A DNA stretch of 64,000 nucleotides from an uncultured Lachnospiraceae bacterium (GCA_910578715.1 CAJTRL010000003.1:62001-126000), one strand, 5' to 3'; shown: positions 17,707 to 26,512, counted from the stretch's first letter. Numbers and translations: made by a program. The notes: generated by a model not told the origin, from the letters alone.

Positions 17707-18611
17707 TGAATACGAAAGTGACAATCGCGGGAGTAACTTTTCAAAATCCGGTCATGACGGCATCGGGAACCTTCGGTTCCGGCATGGAATACGGCGAGTT
17801 TGTAGATTTGAACAGACTGGGGGCGGTCGTGACCAAAGGCGTCGCAAACGTGCCCTGGCCGGGCAATCCGACGCCGAGAGTGGCGGAAGTCTACGGAGGG
17901 ATGTTAAATGCCATCGGTCTGCAGAATCCGGGCATCGATGTACTGATAGAACGGGATATTCCGTTTTTAAAACAGTATGATACGAAAATCATCGTCAATA
18001 TCTGCGGAAAGACCGTGGAGGATTATCTGGAAGTGGTGGAACGGCTTGGGGACGAGCCTGTTGATATGCTGGAAATCAACGTGTCCTGTCCGAATGTTAA
18101 GGAAGGCGCAATCGCTTTCGGACAGAAGGCGGATGCCCTGTATAACATTACTTCCCAAATCAAAAAAAAGGCGAAACAGCCCGTTATTATGAAGCTGAGC
18201 CCCAATGTGACGGATATTGCGGAGATGGCAAAGGCCGCGGAAGCAGCGGGCGCGGACGCACTTTCCATGATTAATACGATTACGGGGATGAAAATTGATG
18301 TTTACCGGAAAAAGTTTGTGCTCGCCAATAAAACGGGAGGGCTCTCCGGCCCGGCCATCAAACCCGTAGCCGTCCGGATGGTATATCAGGCGGCGCATGC
18401 CGTGAAGATTCCGATTATCGGAATGGGAGGCATTGCGACGGCGGAGGACGCTGTGGAATTTCTGTTAGCCGGAGCGACGGCGGTGGCGGTCGGCGCCATG
18501 AATTTTGTGAATCCCTATGCGACGGTGGAGGTTGTGGAAGGAATCGAAAAATATATGGTGCAGACCGGAGTGGAAGATGTGAATGCGCTTATCGGCGCAG
18601 TCGTGGAATGA
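17706..18611 (+). CDS. pyrD: Dihydroorotate dehydrogenase, class 1B catalytic subunit
   Basis: PyrD oxidises dihydroorotate to orotate on FMN in the cytoplasm. At 301 residues it has class 1B features: NPVMTASGTFGSG at the start, and INVSCPNVKEG where Cys is the catalytic base (class 2 enzymes use Ser). Lys and Asn residues contacting FMN/orotate lie in IMKLSPNVTD, and the GMGGIATAEDAVEFLLAGATAVAVG segment binds the phosphate. It overlaps pyrK by one base, as expected for the PyrDK complex that uses NAD+. It ends the pyr group; a sigma-E-type promoter for the next gene begins 33 bases after its stop. Confidence 0.95.
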   Translation: MNTKVTIAGVTFQNPVMTASGTFGSGMEYGEFVDLNRLGAVVTKGVANVPWPGNPTPRVAEVYGGMLNAIGLQNPGIDVLIERDIPFLKQYDTKIIVNICGKTVEDYLEVVERLGDEPVDMLEINVSCPNVKEGAIAFGQKADALYNITSQIKKKAKQPVIMKLSPNVTDIAEMAKAAEAAGADALSMINTITGMKIDVYRKKFVLANKTGGLSGPAIKPVAVRMVYQAAHAVKIPIIGMGGIATAEDAVEFLLAGATAVAVGAMNFVNPYATVEVVEGIEKYMVQTGVEDVNALIGAVVE

Positions 18612-18643
18612 AGATTCTGGCTTTGAATAAGGAGCATTAATTG

Positions 18644-18690
18644 TCATAACAAGCCTTCATGCGGCATACAATACAATAAGTAACCGCATG
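18644..18690 (+). promoter_or_regulatory. Sigma-E-type promoter of the SipL-like gene inside an inverted repeat
   Basis: TCATAAC (18644-18650), 14 bases, then CATACAAT (18665-18672) is a close match to the sigma-E consensus. The perfect 7-bp inverted repeat CATGCGG (18658-18664) / CCGCATG (18684-18690) brackets the -10. The GGAGG ribosome site begins at its right edge. Confidence 0.8.
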
Positions 18691-18701
18691 GAGGTATTTT
18701 T

Positions 18702-20258
18702 GTGGAATTAGTGAAAAAGAAGATACATATGGACCGCATTGCCAGCAAAGCCGGAACCCAGATGGTGTTGGAAGAGGATGTAAATATATCGGATAACAGA
18801 CCGGACGCCAGTCATTTGATTGCCGTCAAAGGGGACGTTATCATGGATGAAGTCCGCGTGGGCGACGACCGTGTCAGCTTAAAGGGCAGACTGCAGGTGC
18901 AGATGTTGTATCTGACGGAAGAGGAAGGCATGTGCGCCAGTATGACGGCGGAATTCCCGCTGGAAGAAAAAATCAATATGGAAGGAGTCCATAACGGCGA
19001 TACGGTGCTCCCCTCCTGGGTCATCGAGGATTTGACGGTCGGGCTCATCAATTCCAGAAAAATAAGCGTACAGGCGATGATTTCCTTTGAACTGGAACTG
19101 GAAGAAAAGGCGGAACAGGAAGCGGCGGTGGACATTTATCATGAAGAGCCTGTCGAATACCGCAAACAGGTTTATCCCCTGCTGCAGATGGCGGTCAACA
19201 AAAAAGACATTTTCCGCGTGAAAGAAGAAATGGAACTGCCCAGCAATCTGCCAAATGCGTTCCAGATAATCTGGCACAGCATTTCTCTGCATAACATAGA
19301 ATTTCGGGCGCTGGATGAAAAAATCGCATTACAGGGTGAGATGAAAGCCTTTTTCCTGTATGAAGGGGAAGGAGATAACGATAAAACGCTCTGGTATGAA
19401 AATACGGTGCCTTTCAGCGGCATGATAGAATGCCACGGATGCCGGGAAAACATGATACCGGATATCCGCTATACGACCTCCCAGTGTAATGTGGAAATCA
19501 AACCGGACTTCGACGGGGAAGAGCGGGTTTTCTGTGTGGAAAATGTGCTGGATTTGGAAATACGGCTTTACGAGGAAGAAAATCTGGAAGTGCTTTCGGA
19601 TATTTACGGGGTATCGAAAGAAATCGAAGCGGTGACGACCGAAGTATCGCTCAAAGGCCTGTTACAGCACAGCAGCGGAAAATGCAAGGTGGCGGAACAT
19701 GCCAGGATTCAGAATACGGAAATGCACATGTACCAGCTGATACACAGTGAGGGAGAAATTCAAATCGAAGAGCAGTCCGTTGTGGAGAACGGCATTGCCG
19801 TAAGCGGCATGCTGCATGTGACGACCATCTATCTTTGTACCAATGGGCAGAATACGCTGTATGCGACGAAAAGCTCTCTGTCTTTTAAACAGGTTATCGA
19901 CGTGCCGGGGATTACGGAGTCCTGTGCGTATCATATTCACTGGAATCTGGAACAGCTTCTCGTGACGATGTTAGACAGCGATGAGCTGGATATCAAGGCG
20001 GCGATGAATTTCGAGGTTCTTGTTTTTACCTCCGGAAAGGCGGACCTCGTTACGGATATCAGAGTGGAAGACCTGGATATGAACAAAATCAGCGAGCTTC
20101 CCGGTATTGTCATTTACATTGCAGGCACCGGAGATACCTTATGGGATATCGGTAAAAAATATTATGTGCCGATTGCGCAGTTAAAAGAGGTAAATGAACT
20201 CGTTTCGGAAGAAATTAAGGCGGGGGATAAGATTCTTGTTGTAAAGGGCGTTTCCTGA
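18702..20258 (+). CDS. sipL: SipL-like SPOCS/LysM spore envelope protein
   Basis: The protein is 518 residues with repeated SPOCS (DUF3794) domains over about residues 30-450 and a C-terminal LysM (about 470-515: IVIYIAGTGDTLWDIGKKY, ending AGDKILVVKG). This layout is that of C. difficile SipL, which tethers SpoIVA and the coat to the forespore surface and acts as the clostridial counterpart of SpoVID. There is no signal peptide, consistent with action in the mother-cell cytoplasm. The GTG start 18702 has TGGAGG upstream with good spacing. The sigma-E-like promoter in front agrees with mother-cell expression. The match is by architecture and is strong; exact orthology would need a tree. Confidence 0.85.
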   Translation: MELVKKKIHMDRIASKAGTQMVLEEDVNISDNRPDASHLIAVKGDVIMDEVRVGDDRVSLKGRLQVQMLYLTEEEGMCASMTAEFPLEEKINMEGVHNGDTVLPSWVIEDLTVGLINSRKISVQAMISFELELEEKAEQEAAVDIYHEEPVEYRKQVYPLLQMAVNKKDIFRVKEEMELPSNLPNAFQIIWHSISLHNIEFRALDEKIALQGEMKAFFLYEGEGDNDKTLWYENTVPFSGMIECHGCRENMIPDIRYTTSQCNVEIKPDFDGEERVFCVENVLDLEIRLYEEENLEVLSDIYGVSKEIEAVTTEVSLKGLLQHSSGKCKVAEHARIQNTEMHMYQLIHSEGEIQIEEQSVVENGIAVSGMLHVTTIYLCTNGQNTLYATKSSLSFKQVIDVPGITESCAYHIHWNLEQLLVTMLDSDELDIKAAMNFEVLVFTSGKADLVTDIRVEDLDMNKISELPGIVIYIAGTGDTLWDIGKKYYVPIAQLKEVNELVSEEIKAGDKILVVKGVS

Positions 20259-20272
20259 GAAAATAAGTAGAA

Positions 20273-20316
20273 AGTGCGGGCTGGCCGGGGAGAATCGGCT
20301 GGTCTGCGCTTTTTCC
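20273..20316 (+). terminator. Terminator after the SipL-like gene
   Basis: A stem of about 15 bp with several G-U pairs (20273-20287 with 20296-20310) is followed by TTTTTCCTTTT. It separates the SipL-like gene from the LytM/bactofilin pair. Confidence 0.75.
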
Positions 20317-20394
20317 TTTTACTTTTGGGAAAACATATGATATGATAGTACAGGAATCTTGCTCAGCTATTACGAGCCAATAGGGGGAAAGAAT

Positions 20395-21165
20395 ATGAAA
20401 CGCAAAGGACATGACCATAGGGAATCCTTTTCCATACTGTTTATTTCCCATGCGGGGCAGAGGAACCGACAGTTTAATATTTCACAGACAGCATCCCGCG
20501 TTCTTCTCTTTCTGCTGATTTTCCTGGTACTGGTACTGTTTGGCAGCGCCGGCGTTCTCGGATGGATGATTTATCAGAACGGCGTGCCCGGAACCGGGCA
20601 GAACAATCTGCGTGCGGAACTGGACATGCAGACACAGCTGGTTCAGCAGTTAGAGGCGGAAAAGGAAAGCCTGAACAATGAAATGCAGGCGCTTGCACAG
20701 GAGAATGAAGAGCTGCGCAGCCAGGCGGCGGCAGCGGCAGCGGCGCCGGACAATGAGGAGGAAACCGGGGAGCCGGAAGAAGCGGCCGAAACGGATGACG
20801 GAATCCCAAGACGATATCCGTCTTCGTCCACGAGCAGTCTGATATCGAATTACTCGGAAGAAGAGCCATATTTATCGATTAGCATGCACGAGGAAGGAAA
20901 TATTGTTGCGACGGGCAACGGTACGGTTATTACGGTTTCATCAGACGACACTTATCCCGTTATCGTGGAAGTGGAACATGCAAAAGGCTATAAGACGCGT
21001 TATCTGTGCCGTCAGGAGGCGGAAGTAAAGGCGAGCGAAGGCGCACAGGTAGAGGCGGGAGATACTTTGTTTACGATTACAACGGATGAGACGCAGCTGG
21101 ATTATCAGATTCTTTTTGAGGAAGAAGCGATAGACCCGCTTACAGTCATAGAGGCGAAAGGATAA
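20395..21165 (+). CDS. Degenerate LytM/M23-like membrane protein next to bactofilin
   Basis: The protein is 256 residues: a basic cytoplasmic tail, one membrane segment (about residues 36-58), a coiled coil (about 68-110), an Ala/Glu/Pro linker, and a C-terminal LytM-like beta domain (about 165-250). In that domain the strand order (GTVITVSSDD, VIVEVEHAKGYKTRYLC, VKASEGAQVEAGDTLFTI, terminal IDPL) follows M23 peptidases. The final HxH metal motif is replaced (LDYQILFEE) and the first His/Asp pair is not seen, so it should not be a zinc peptidase. ATG 20395 follows AGGGGG; the earlier ATG 20359 has no ribosome site. It lies 16 bases before the bactofilin gene, matching the widespread M23-bactofilin pairing. 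Confidence 0.78.
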   Translation: MKRKGHDHRESFSILFISHAGQRNRQFNISQTASRVLLFLLIFLVLVLFGSAGVLGWMIYQNGVPGTGQNNLRAELDMQTQLVQQLEAEKESLNNEMQALAQENEELRSQAAAAAAAPDNEEETGEPEEAAETDDGIPRRYPSSSTSSLISNYSEEEPYLSISMHEEGNIVATGNGTVITVSSDDTYPVIVEVEHAKGYKTRYLCRQEAEVKASEGAQVEAGDTLFTITTDETQLDYQILFEEEAIDPLTVIEAKG

Positions 21166-21181
21166 AAGGAGGAATTTAATC

Positions 21182-21670
21182 ATGATGAATAAGAACAAGA
21201 ACAAAAACAACACAATGGAGTTAAAAGCCAAAATCGGCACGGTAATCGGCCCGGGAGCAGTCTTTGACGGAAATTTTGATACGCCTGAGTCCGTCAGGGT
21301 GGACGGAACGGTAAACGGGAACTGCAACTGTAAGGAGCTGCTTATTGTCGGCGTAGAAGGCAAAATCAAAGGGGACATTACTTCCCAGAACGTCATTATT
21401 TCCGGTAAAGTGGAAGGTGATATCGTTGCCAGCGGAAAGCTGGAACTGCTTTCTACGGGAAAACTGGTCGGCAATATCACCGCAAGGTCTCTTGTTGTGG
21501 ATGAGGACGCCTGCTTCGACGGAAGATGTACGATGACTACAACGGCTGATACCACATCGTCTATCTACGATAAAGATAAGAACAGCAGCGATAAGAACAA
21601 ATCGGAAGATACCTCTGCGGAGACGGATAATAAGGATAGTAAAGATAATAATTATAAGAAGAGATATTAA
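21182..21670 (+). CDS. Bactofilin
   Basis: Bactofilins are small proteins that polymerise without nucleotide into filaments and position cell-wall enzymes. The protein is 162 residues. A short basic N-terminus is followed by the beta-helix core (about residues 15-115) with repeating Gly-rich turns: GTVIGPGAVFDGNF, VRVDGTVNGNC, GVEGKIKGDI, GKVEGDIVASGKLEL, GKLVGNI. A disordered, highly charged Lys/Asp/Asn/Ser tail closes it. AAGGAGG precedes ATG 21182. It is co-transcribed with the upstream membrane LytM-like protein, the probable partner whose cytoplasmic tail it would bind. A terminator follows. Confidence 0.9.
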   Translation: MMNKNKNKNNTMELKAKIGTVIGPGAVFDGNFDTPESVRVDGTVNGNCNCKELLIVGVEGKIKGDITSQNVIISGKVEGDIVASGKLELLSTGKLVGNITARSLVVDEDACFDGRCTMTTTADTTSSIYDKDKNSSDKNKSEDTSAETDNKDSKDNNYKKRY

Positions 21671-21723
21671 AGGAAAGCGTTTCTGGAGTATAGACAGGTA
21701 GGTGCAGAGCGTACATAAAAAAG

Positions 21724-21768
21724 AGCCGTTTGTAAATGATGGAAATCATCTGCAAACGGCTTTTTTGT
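21724..21768. terminator. Bidirectional terminator
   Basis: A 17-bp stem with two mismatches (AGCCGTTTG... 21724-21740 with ...CAAACGGCT to about 21761) is flanked by A-rich and T-rich runs. It serves the bactofilin operon and the convergent GH31 gene. Confidence 0.9.
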
Positions 21769-21769
21769 G

Positions 21770-24109
21770 TTATTCCGGCCGGATAACGATTCTGTCCCCG
21801 TCGGGAATCACGATGGTATCGTTTCTGTCTTTTCGGAGGGAGGCTCCTGTTGCAGTAACGCCTGTTACGTTAATAAGGCGGACAACATAAGGTTTGGATG
21901 CGGCGGCCTGTATCAGTATTTCGCCGTCCTGCTTTCTGGCGGAAATCTTCAGTTCGCTTTCGCCCTTTTCGTTATAGATGACGCCGGATGTCTCCTGTCC
22001 CTCTTTCAGGAAGTAAATTCTGATTTCGGCATCCATCGCGTAATCGTAATCTGCTCTGTCGTCCCGCCCCGTTGCGATGATGCTGTTTTCCTTAACCATC
22101 AGCGGAAGATGCAGATAATCATATTCTTTTTCCACCCAGAGGCCGCCTTCCATTTCTTCCCCGGTGAAAAAGTCCGTCCAGGTTCCCTTCGGAAGATAAA
22201 AGATGCCTTTGCTCTCATCGTTGAAAATAGGAGCGACTAACAGACTGTCGCCGAGCATATACTGTTTATCCAAATAAAGACAGTTCCGGTCTTGGGTAAA
22301 TTCTAACGCCATGCTGCGCATGGTCGGAATGCCGGAGCGGGAAGTGTCAACGGCGGTTTTGTATAAATAAGGCATCAGCGATGCTTTCAGCTTGGTGAAA
22401 TGCCTGACGACATCGACGGCTTCCTCATCGTACAGCCAGGGCACGCGGTAGGAATGGCTGCCGTGCAGACGGCTGTGGGAGGAAAGCAGCCCGAAAGCGA
22501 CCCACCGTTTGTAAACGTCCGCAGTGGAAGTGCTTTCAAAACCGCCGATATCGTGCGCCCAGTAGCCGAAACCGGACATCAGAAGGGAAAGGCCGCCGCG
22601 CAGACTTTCTTCCATCGATTCATAATCGGACCAGCAGTCGCCGCCCCAGTGAACGGGAAATTTCTGGCCGCCCACGGTGGCGGAGCGGGCGAACAGCACG
22701 GCCTCGCCTTTGCCGCGCTTCTTTTCCAATAATTCATAAACCGTCTTATTATACAGATAAGTGTAGAAGTTGTGCATTTTCTCCGGGTCTGAGCCGTCGT
22801 GATAAACGCAGTTTGTGGGAATCCTTTCGCCGAAGTCCGTCTTGAAGCAGTCCACGCCTATGTCGAGCAGCGCTTCCAGCCTGTCCTGATACCATTTGCA
22901 TGCTGCCGGATTGGTAAAGTCAACAAGCGCCATGCCCGGCTGCCACATATCCCACTGCCAGACGTCGCCGTTTGGCCGTCTGAGAAAATACCCTTTTTCC
23001 ATGCCTTCCGCAAAAAGGACGGATTCCTGACCGATATAGGGATTAATCCAGACACAGATATTCAGCCCTTTTTCTTTGATTCTCCGAAGCATTCCGGCGG
23101 GGTCGGGAAACACTTCGTCATCCCAGACGAAGTCGCTCCAGTGGAAGCCCTTCATCCAGAAGCAGTCGAAATGGAAAGTGCGCAGCGGAATATCGCGTTC
23201 CAGCATCCCGTCGATGAAACTCATGACGGTTTCTTCGTCATAATTGGTCGTAAAGGAGGTGGAAAGCCACAGGCCGAAGGTCCAGGGAGCCGGTAAAGAA
23301 GGCTTTCCGGTCAAATCGGTATACCGCATCAGAGCTTCTTTCATGGTCGGCCCGTTGAAAAAGAAATAGTCGAGACTGCCGCCTTTGACGCAGAAAGAAG
23401 TCTTTGTGACATTTTCCGTTGCAAATTCAAAAGAAACGCGTTCCGGATGGTTCACGAGCACGCCGTACCCTTTGCTTGAAAGATAGAACGGAATATTTTT
23501 ATAGGACTGTTCCGTGCTGGTGCCGCCGTCTTCGTTATAGATTTCCACGGTCTGCCCGTTTTTGACAAAAGGCGTGAAACGTTCTCCAGTGCCATAGAAC
23601 AGCTCCCCTACGCCGATGCTTAACTGCTGGCGCATCCAGGTATCTTCCAGGTCGCCGTTTAAGTCAAAACAGTCCCCGGTCCAGTTTTCCTTCATCATTG
23701 CCAGGTCTTTCGGGCCGCTCGCGGTGATGGTCCTGCCGTCTCTGATATAGCGCATATACCAGTCTTTTTTTCCGATTTCCAGAGAAAGCGAGCCGCTTGT
23801 GACGGTCAGCGTCTCTTCCGTTTCTTCCACCTGTAAGGTCTGGGGATTGCCCAGATTAAGCTCAAATTCCGGCGCTTTGGGCAGCGTTCCCATATAATGT
23901 GAGGTCTGGACCCGGAGCACATCGGGAAGCGGCGAAGTGATGCGTATCGTCAGATTTGCGCCGCCGAGCGTGTCGCCACGGCCTCTTATCGGGTGCGTGG
24001 GAGCGCACAGAACAACTTCTTTTTCCTTGACGGCGGCGTGATAAACCAGCGTAGGTGAAAAACAGCTGACTCCTTCCTTTAGGAGCCAGCATCCGTAATT
24101 GAATTTCAT
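21770..24109 (-). CDS. yicI: GH31 alpha-xylosidase (YicI-like)
   Basis: This enzyme removes alpha-1,6-linked xylose from the non-reducing end of xyloglucan oligosaccharides or isoprimeverose. The protein is 779 residues, close to E. coli YicI (772), and is collinear with it. Shared segments include ERFTPFVKNGQTVEIYNEDG, FGLWLSTSFTTNYDEETV and FHFDCFWMKGFHW, the last characteristic of xylosidase-type GH31 members. The nucleophile Asp is D425 in CFKTDFGERIP and the acid/base is D491 in WGGDCWSDYESM. There is no signal peptide, so it is cytoplasmic. GGAGGG precedes the ATG. It lies beside the AraC regulator on the same strand and back-to-back with the sugar importer. Confidence 0.93.
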   Translation of the reverse strand: MKFNYGCWLLKEGVSCFSPTLVYHAAVKEKEVVLCAPTHPIRGRGDTLGGANLTIRITSPLPDVLRVQTSHYMGTLPKAPEFELNLGNPQTLQVEETEETLTVTSGSLSLEIGKKDWYMRYIRDGRTITASGPKDLAMMKENWTGDCFDLNGDLEDTWMRQQLSIGVGELFYGTGERFTPFVKNGQTVEIYNEDGGTSTEQSYKNIPFYLSSKGYGVLVNHPERVSFEFATENVTKTSFCVKGGSLDYFFFNGPTMKEALMRYTDLTGKPSLPAPWTFGLWLSTSFTTNYDEETVMSFIDGMLERDIPLRTFHFDCFWMKGFHWSDFVWDDEVFPDPAGMLRRIKEKGLNICVWINPYIGQESVLFAEGMEKGYFLRRPNGDVWQWDMWQPGMALVDFTNPAACKWYQDRLEALLDIGVDCFKTDFGERIPTNCVYHDGSDPEKMHNFYTYLYNKTVYELLEKKRGKGEAVLFARSATVGGQKFPVHWGGDCWSDYESMEESLRGGLSLLMSGFGYWAHDIGGFESTSTADVYKRWVAFGLLSSHSRLHGSHSYRVPWLYDEEAVDVVRHFTKLKASLMPYLYKTAVDTSRSGIPTMRSMALEFTQDRNCLYLDKQYMLGDSLLVAPIFNDESKGIFYLPKGTWTDFFTGEEMEGGLWVEKEYDYLHLPLMVKENSIIATGRDDRADYDYAMDAEIRIYFLKEGQETSGVIYNEKGESELKISARKQDGEILIQAAASKPYVVRLINVTGVTATGASLRKDRNDTIVIPDGDRIVIRPE

Positions 24110-24204
24110 GGTAACCCTCCATTCTGCAAAGGCGGCCCGCCGGGAGATGCCGGGGGCGGCTTTTATGAGTAGATTATCGGACTATATTAGTTAGATTATA
24201 ATGG

Positions 24205-25221
24205 TCAGGAAGAAGCCTGTAAAGAAGAATCCGTTACGACGGCATCCCCAAAATTCCAACCGGGGGGGGGTAATTCTGCCGCACGGGAAATCTGGGCCGC
24301 CCGGTATTGGGAGGGTGTCATACGATAACGCAATTTAAAAGCGCGGACGAAGTTTTCCGGGTTTTCATAGCCGAGTGTGCGGCTGATTTCCGCGATGGTC
24401 ATTTCCGAATTAACCAGAAAATTTTCGGCTTTCTGGAACCGGATTTTGCCGAGCAGCTCGGAGAAATTACAGCCAAGATGATTTTTCAGGTATTTGGAGC
24501 AGTAAGGTACGGTATAGTGAAGTCTTTCCGCCAGTGCGGAGAGCGTAATCGTATCATAGTGCTCGTAAATAAGAGATACAATTTCGCTGTTTCTGCCATT
24601 GCCGGGAGCGGTTCTGACGGCATCCTGGTGAGTGCGCAGCAGAGAAGTGGAAAGCAGCAGAATCATGCCGGAAAGGACTCTGTCCGTGTAGTCGTCGGCA
24701 TGGGCCATAATATCGGTCATCTGTATCATAATATCCCGCATTTCCCTATTATGTCCGGTATGAAACAGGAGATAGGTCTCCGAATCGTCCCGGTAGAGAC
24801 TGTTCATCAGAAAGTCACCCAGACAGTCCTGGCCTCTGAGAATGCCGGAAAAAATGTTCTCGAAAGCGTCCGGGTGTATCATGATGGTAACGCAGTCCAT
24901 ATTACTTTCCAGAGAATGTCTTGCTCTGGGCGGCAATATGTAGAAATCTCCGGTGCTAAACGTTTCCGGATGCCGGTTTATCAGGTGGGTTCCGCTGCCC
25001 GTCAATACATAAACCATTTCAAAAAAAGTATGGATATGTTCGGGATTGGGAAGAGACGGATTTTTCAGGACGATGATATTATGTTTAAATTCCTGTGCCG
25101 GATGATAGGTGTCCCGCATGAATTGAAGCATCTGCTCCCAGGTGATGACGGGGGCGAAACGTTTCGTTTTTTCTTCATTAGTTATCTGGTTTTTCATTGA
25201 CAAATTGCTTTTTTGATTCAT
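24205..25221 (-). CDS. AraC-family regulator with cupin sensor domain
   Basis: The protein is 338 residues. The N-terminal cupin-type sensor (about residues 40-150; HIHTFFEMVYVLTGSGTHLINRH, FSTGDFYILPPRARHS) probably binds a sugar. The C-terminal double HTH (about 210-315) ends in the signature ISRTLGYENPENFVRAFKLRYRMTPSQYR. A C9 tract in the last 30 codons changes only the tail after the DNA-binding domain if it slips. It is divergent from the LplB-LplC-SBP importer and co-directional with alpha-xylosidase, so it is the likely local activator of the xyloglucan-type locus. I cannot identify its operator. Confidence 0.88.
   Translation of the reverse strand: MNQKSNLSMKNQITNEEKTKRFAPVITWEQMLQFMRDTYHPAQEFKHNIIVLKNPSLPNPEHIHTFFEMVYVLTGSGTHLINRHPETFSTGDFYILPPRARHSLESNMDCVTIMIHPDAFENIFSGILRGQDCLGDFLMNSLYRDDSETYLLFHTGHNREMRDIMIQMTDIMAHADDYTDRVLSGMILLLSTSLLRTHQDAVRTAPGNGRNSEIVSLIYEHYDTITLSALAERLHYTVPYCSKYLKNHLGCNFSELLGKIRFQKAENFLVNSEMTIAEISRTLGYENPENFVRAFKLRYRMTPSQYRAAQISRAAELPPPGWNFGDAVVTDSSLQASS
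24262..24270 (-). repeat. C9 homopolymer (G9 on the + strand) in the AraC regulator tail
   Basis: Nine identical bases encode Pro-Pro-Pro just after the HTH domain. Loss of one base would end the protein with a different, shorter tail. This is the third long G/C tract in the window, with those at 467 and 541. Confidence 0.85.
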
Positions 25222-25332
25222 GTTTTTACAGCTTTCTGAAAGAAATTCCCTTTAATTTTAATACGAGTGGCGTAGACTCGAAAGCCCGCGCTGACGCGCT
25301 CTCTGTTTGACTTCGTCAAACGGCTTTCTCGT

Positions 25333-25392
25333 TAATGACCGCAGAAAAACAAATGCCGCTTTGCGGCGCTTGTTTTTCTTCTGCGGTCATTA
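25333..25392. repeat. Large intergenic hairpin between the AraC regulator and the importer
   Basis: An inverted repeat of about 26 bp (25333-25359 with 25363-25392) carries a TTT tip and a small bulge. A smaller hairpin, GTTTGAC (25305-25311) / GTCAAAC (25315-25321), precedes it. There is no T-run. The gene-free stretch 25222-25562 otherwise holds only the importer promoter. The hairpin may insulate the divergent units or act on a long leader. Confidence 0.65.
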
Positions 25393-25482
25393 TAGCATAA
25401 ACCTGCATAAAGGACAACTTGAAATGTTAAAAAATGATAGTCGATTTGATTAACCGCTGCTATGCTCAATCGTTTACGTTTC

Positions 25483-25491
25483 TGCTATAAT
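25483..25491 (+). promoter_or_regulatory. Extended -10 promoter of the sugar importer operon
   Basis: TGCTATAAT is a TGn-extended perfect -10 about 70 bases before the permease start. There is no good -35 at 17 bases, which is typical of an activator-dependent or extended -10 promoter and fits control by the divergent AraC regulator. Confidence 0.6.
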
Positions 25492-25562
25492 TAAACAAAA
25501 TGCTAAGAAAAAATGAAAAAAAGATGGAAAAATTGGACATCTTGACAGAAAGGATGGGGGAT

Positions 25563-26501
25563 ATGGCGAAAAAGAACGCAAATGCCAGAAAAGGAAAACA
25601 GAAACTTAGCATGCAGCTTTTGTGGAAACAGCGGTATTTATTGATGATGTCGCTGCCGTTCGTGATTTGGATAATTATTTTTAAGTACATACCGTTATGG
25701 GGCTGGACGATGGCCTTTCAGGAAGTGAAACCGGCAACCTTTGCAATACCAATCTGGGAGCGGGCTTTTACCGGATTTGCGAATTTTACGAAGGCTTTTA
25801 ACGACAGACTTTTTAAACAGACGATGATTAATACAATCGGTATCAGTATTATTGATATCGGTATCGGTACGATTGTGGCGATTGCATTTGCAGTGCTTCT
25901 GAACGAAATGCAGTTTATGAAATTTAAGAAGCTGACACAGACGATTTCTTATCTGCCGCACTTCGTATCGTGGGTTATTATCGCGAGTATTGCGAAGAAC
26001 ATTTTTAATGACGGCGGCGTTATTGATACGCTGACGGGCGCAAACCTTCATTTGATGAGCACCAACTCCATCCTAATCTGGTTCGTTATCGTTATTATTA
26101 ACTGCTGGAAGGAAATGGGATGGAATGCGATTATCTATCTGTCTTCGATGGCGGGCATCGACCCGGGACTTTATGAGGCGGCGAAGATGGACGGCGCCAA
26201 CAGATGGCAGAGAATCTGGCATATTACCCTTCCGGGCATTCGTTCGACTATCATTGTTCTGTTAATTATGAATATCGGCGGCGCACTGAATGTCGGCATG
26301 GAGCGGCAGATGCTTTTGAGCAACCCGCTCGTACAGGCCCATACAATGGTTCTTTCCTGGTTCTCTTATGAAAGAGGTATCGGAACGGGCGATTACGGTC
26401 TCGGTACTGCCATCGGCGTATTCCAGTCCGTTGTCGGCCTGGCGCTTCTGCTGATTGCCAATAAGATTGCCGGTATGGTCGGCGAAGATAAGCTGATTTA
26501 G
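25563..26501 (+). CDS. lplB: Sugar ABC transporter permease, LplB type
   Basis: This is one of two inner-membrane permeases of a CUT1-type oligosaccharide importer. The protein is about 312 residues with six predicted membrane segments. The N-terminal part KYIPLWGWTMAFQ is typical of LplB/YtcP systems. The ATPase-coupling loop (EAA motif) is YEAAKMDGANRWQRIWHITLPGI. Start choice is uncertain: ATG 25500, 25530, 25554 and 25563 are in frame, and 25563 is nearest to a GGGGG ribosome-like site with the usual short basic N-terminus. It is the first gene of a three-gene transporter operon. No ATPase gene is present, so a shared MsmX-like ATPase is expected to power it. Confidence 0.88.
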   Translation: MAKKNANARKGKQKLSMQLLWKQRYLLMMSLPFVIWIIIFKYIPLWGWTMAFQEVKPATFAIPIWERAFTGFANFTKAFNDRLFKQTMINTIGISIIDIGIGTIVAIAFAVLLNEMQFMKFKKLTQTISYLPHFVSWVIIASIAKNIFNDGGVIDTLTGANLHLMSTNSILIWFVIVIINCWKEMGWNAIIYLSSMAGIDPGLYEAAKMDGANRWQRIWHITLPGIRSTIIVLLIMNIGGALNVGMERQMLLSNPLVQAHTMVLSWFSYERGIGTGDYGLGTAIGVFQSVVGLALLLIANKIAGMVGEDKLI

Positions 26502-26512
26502 GAGGTGGGGAT

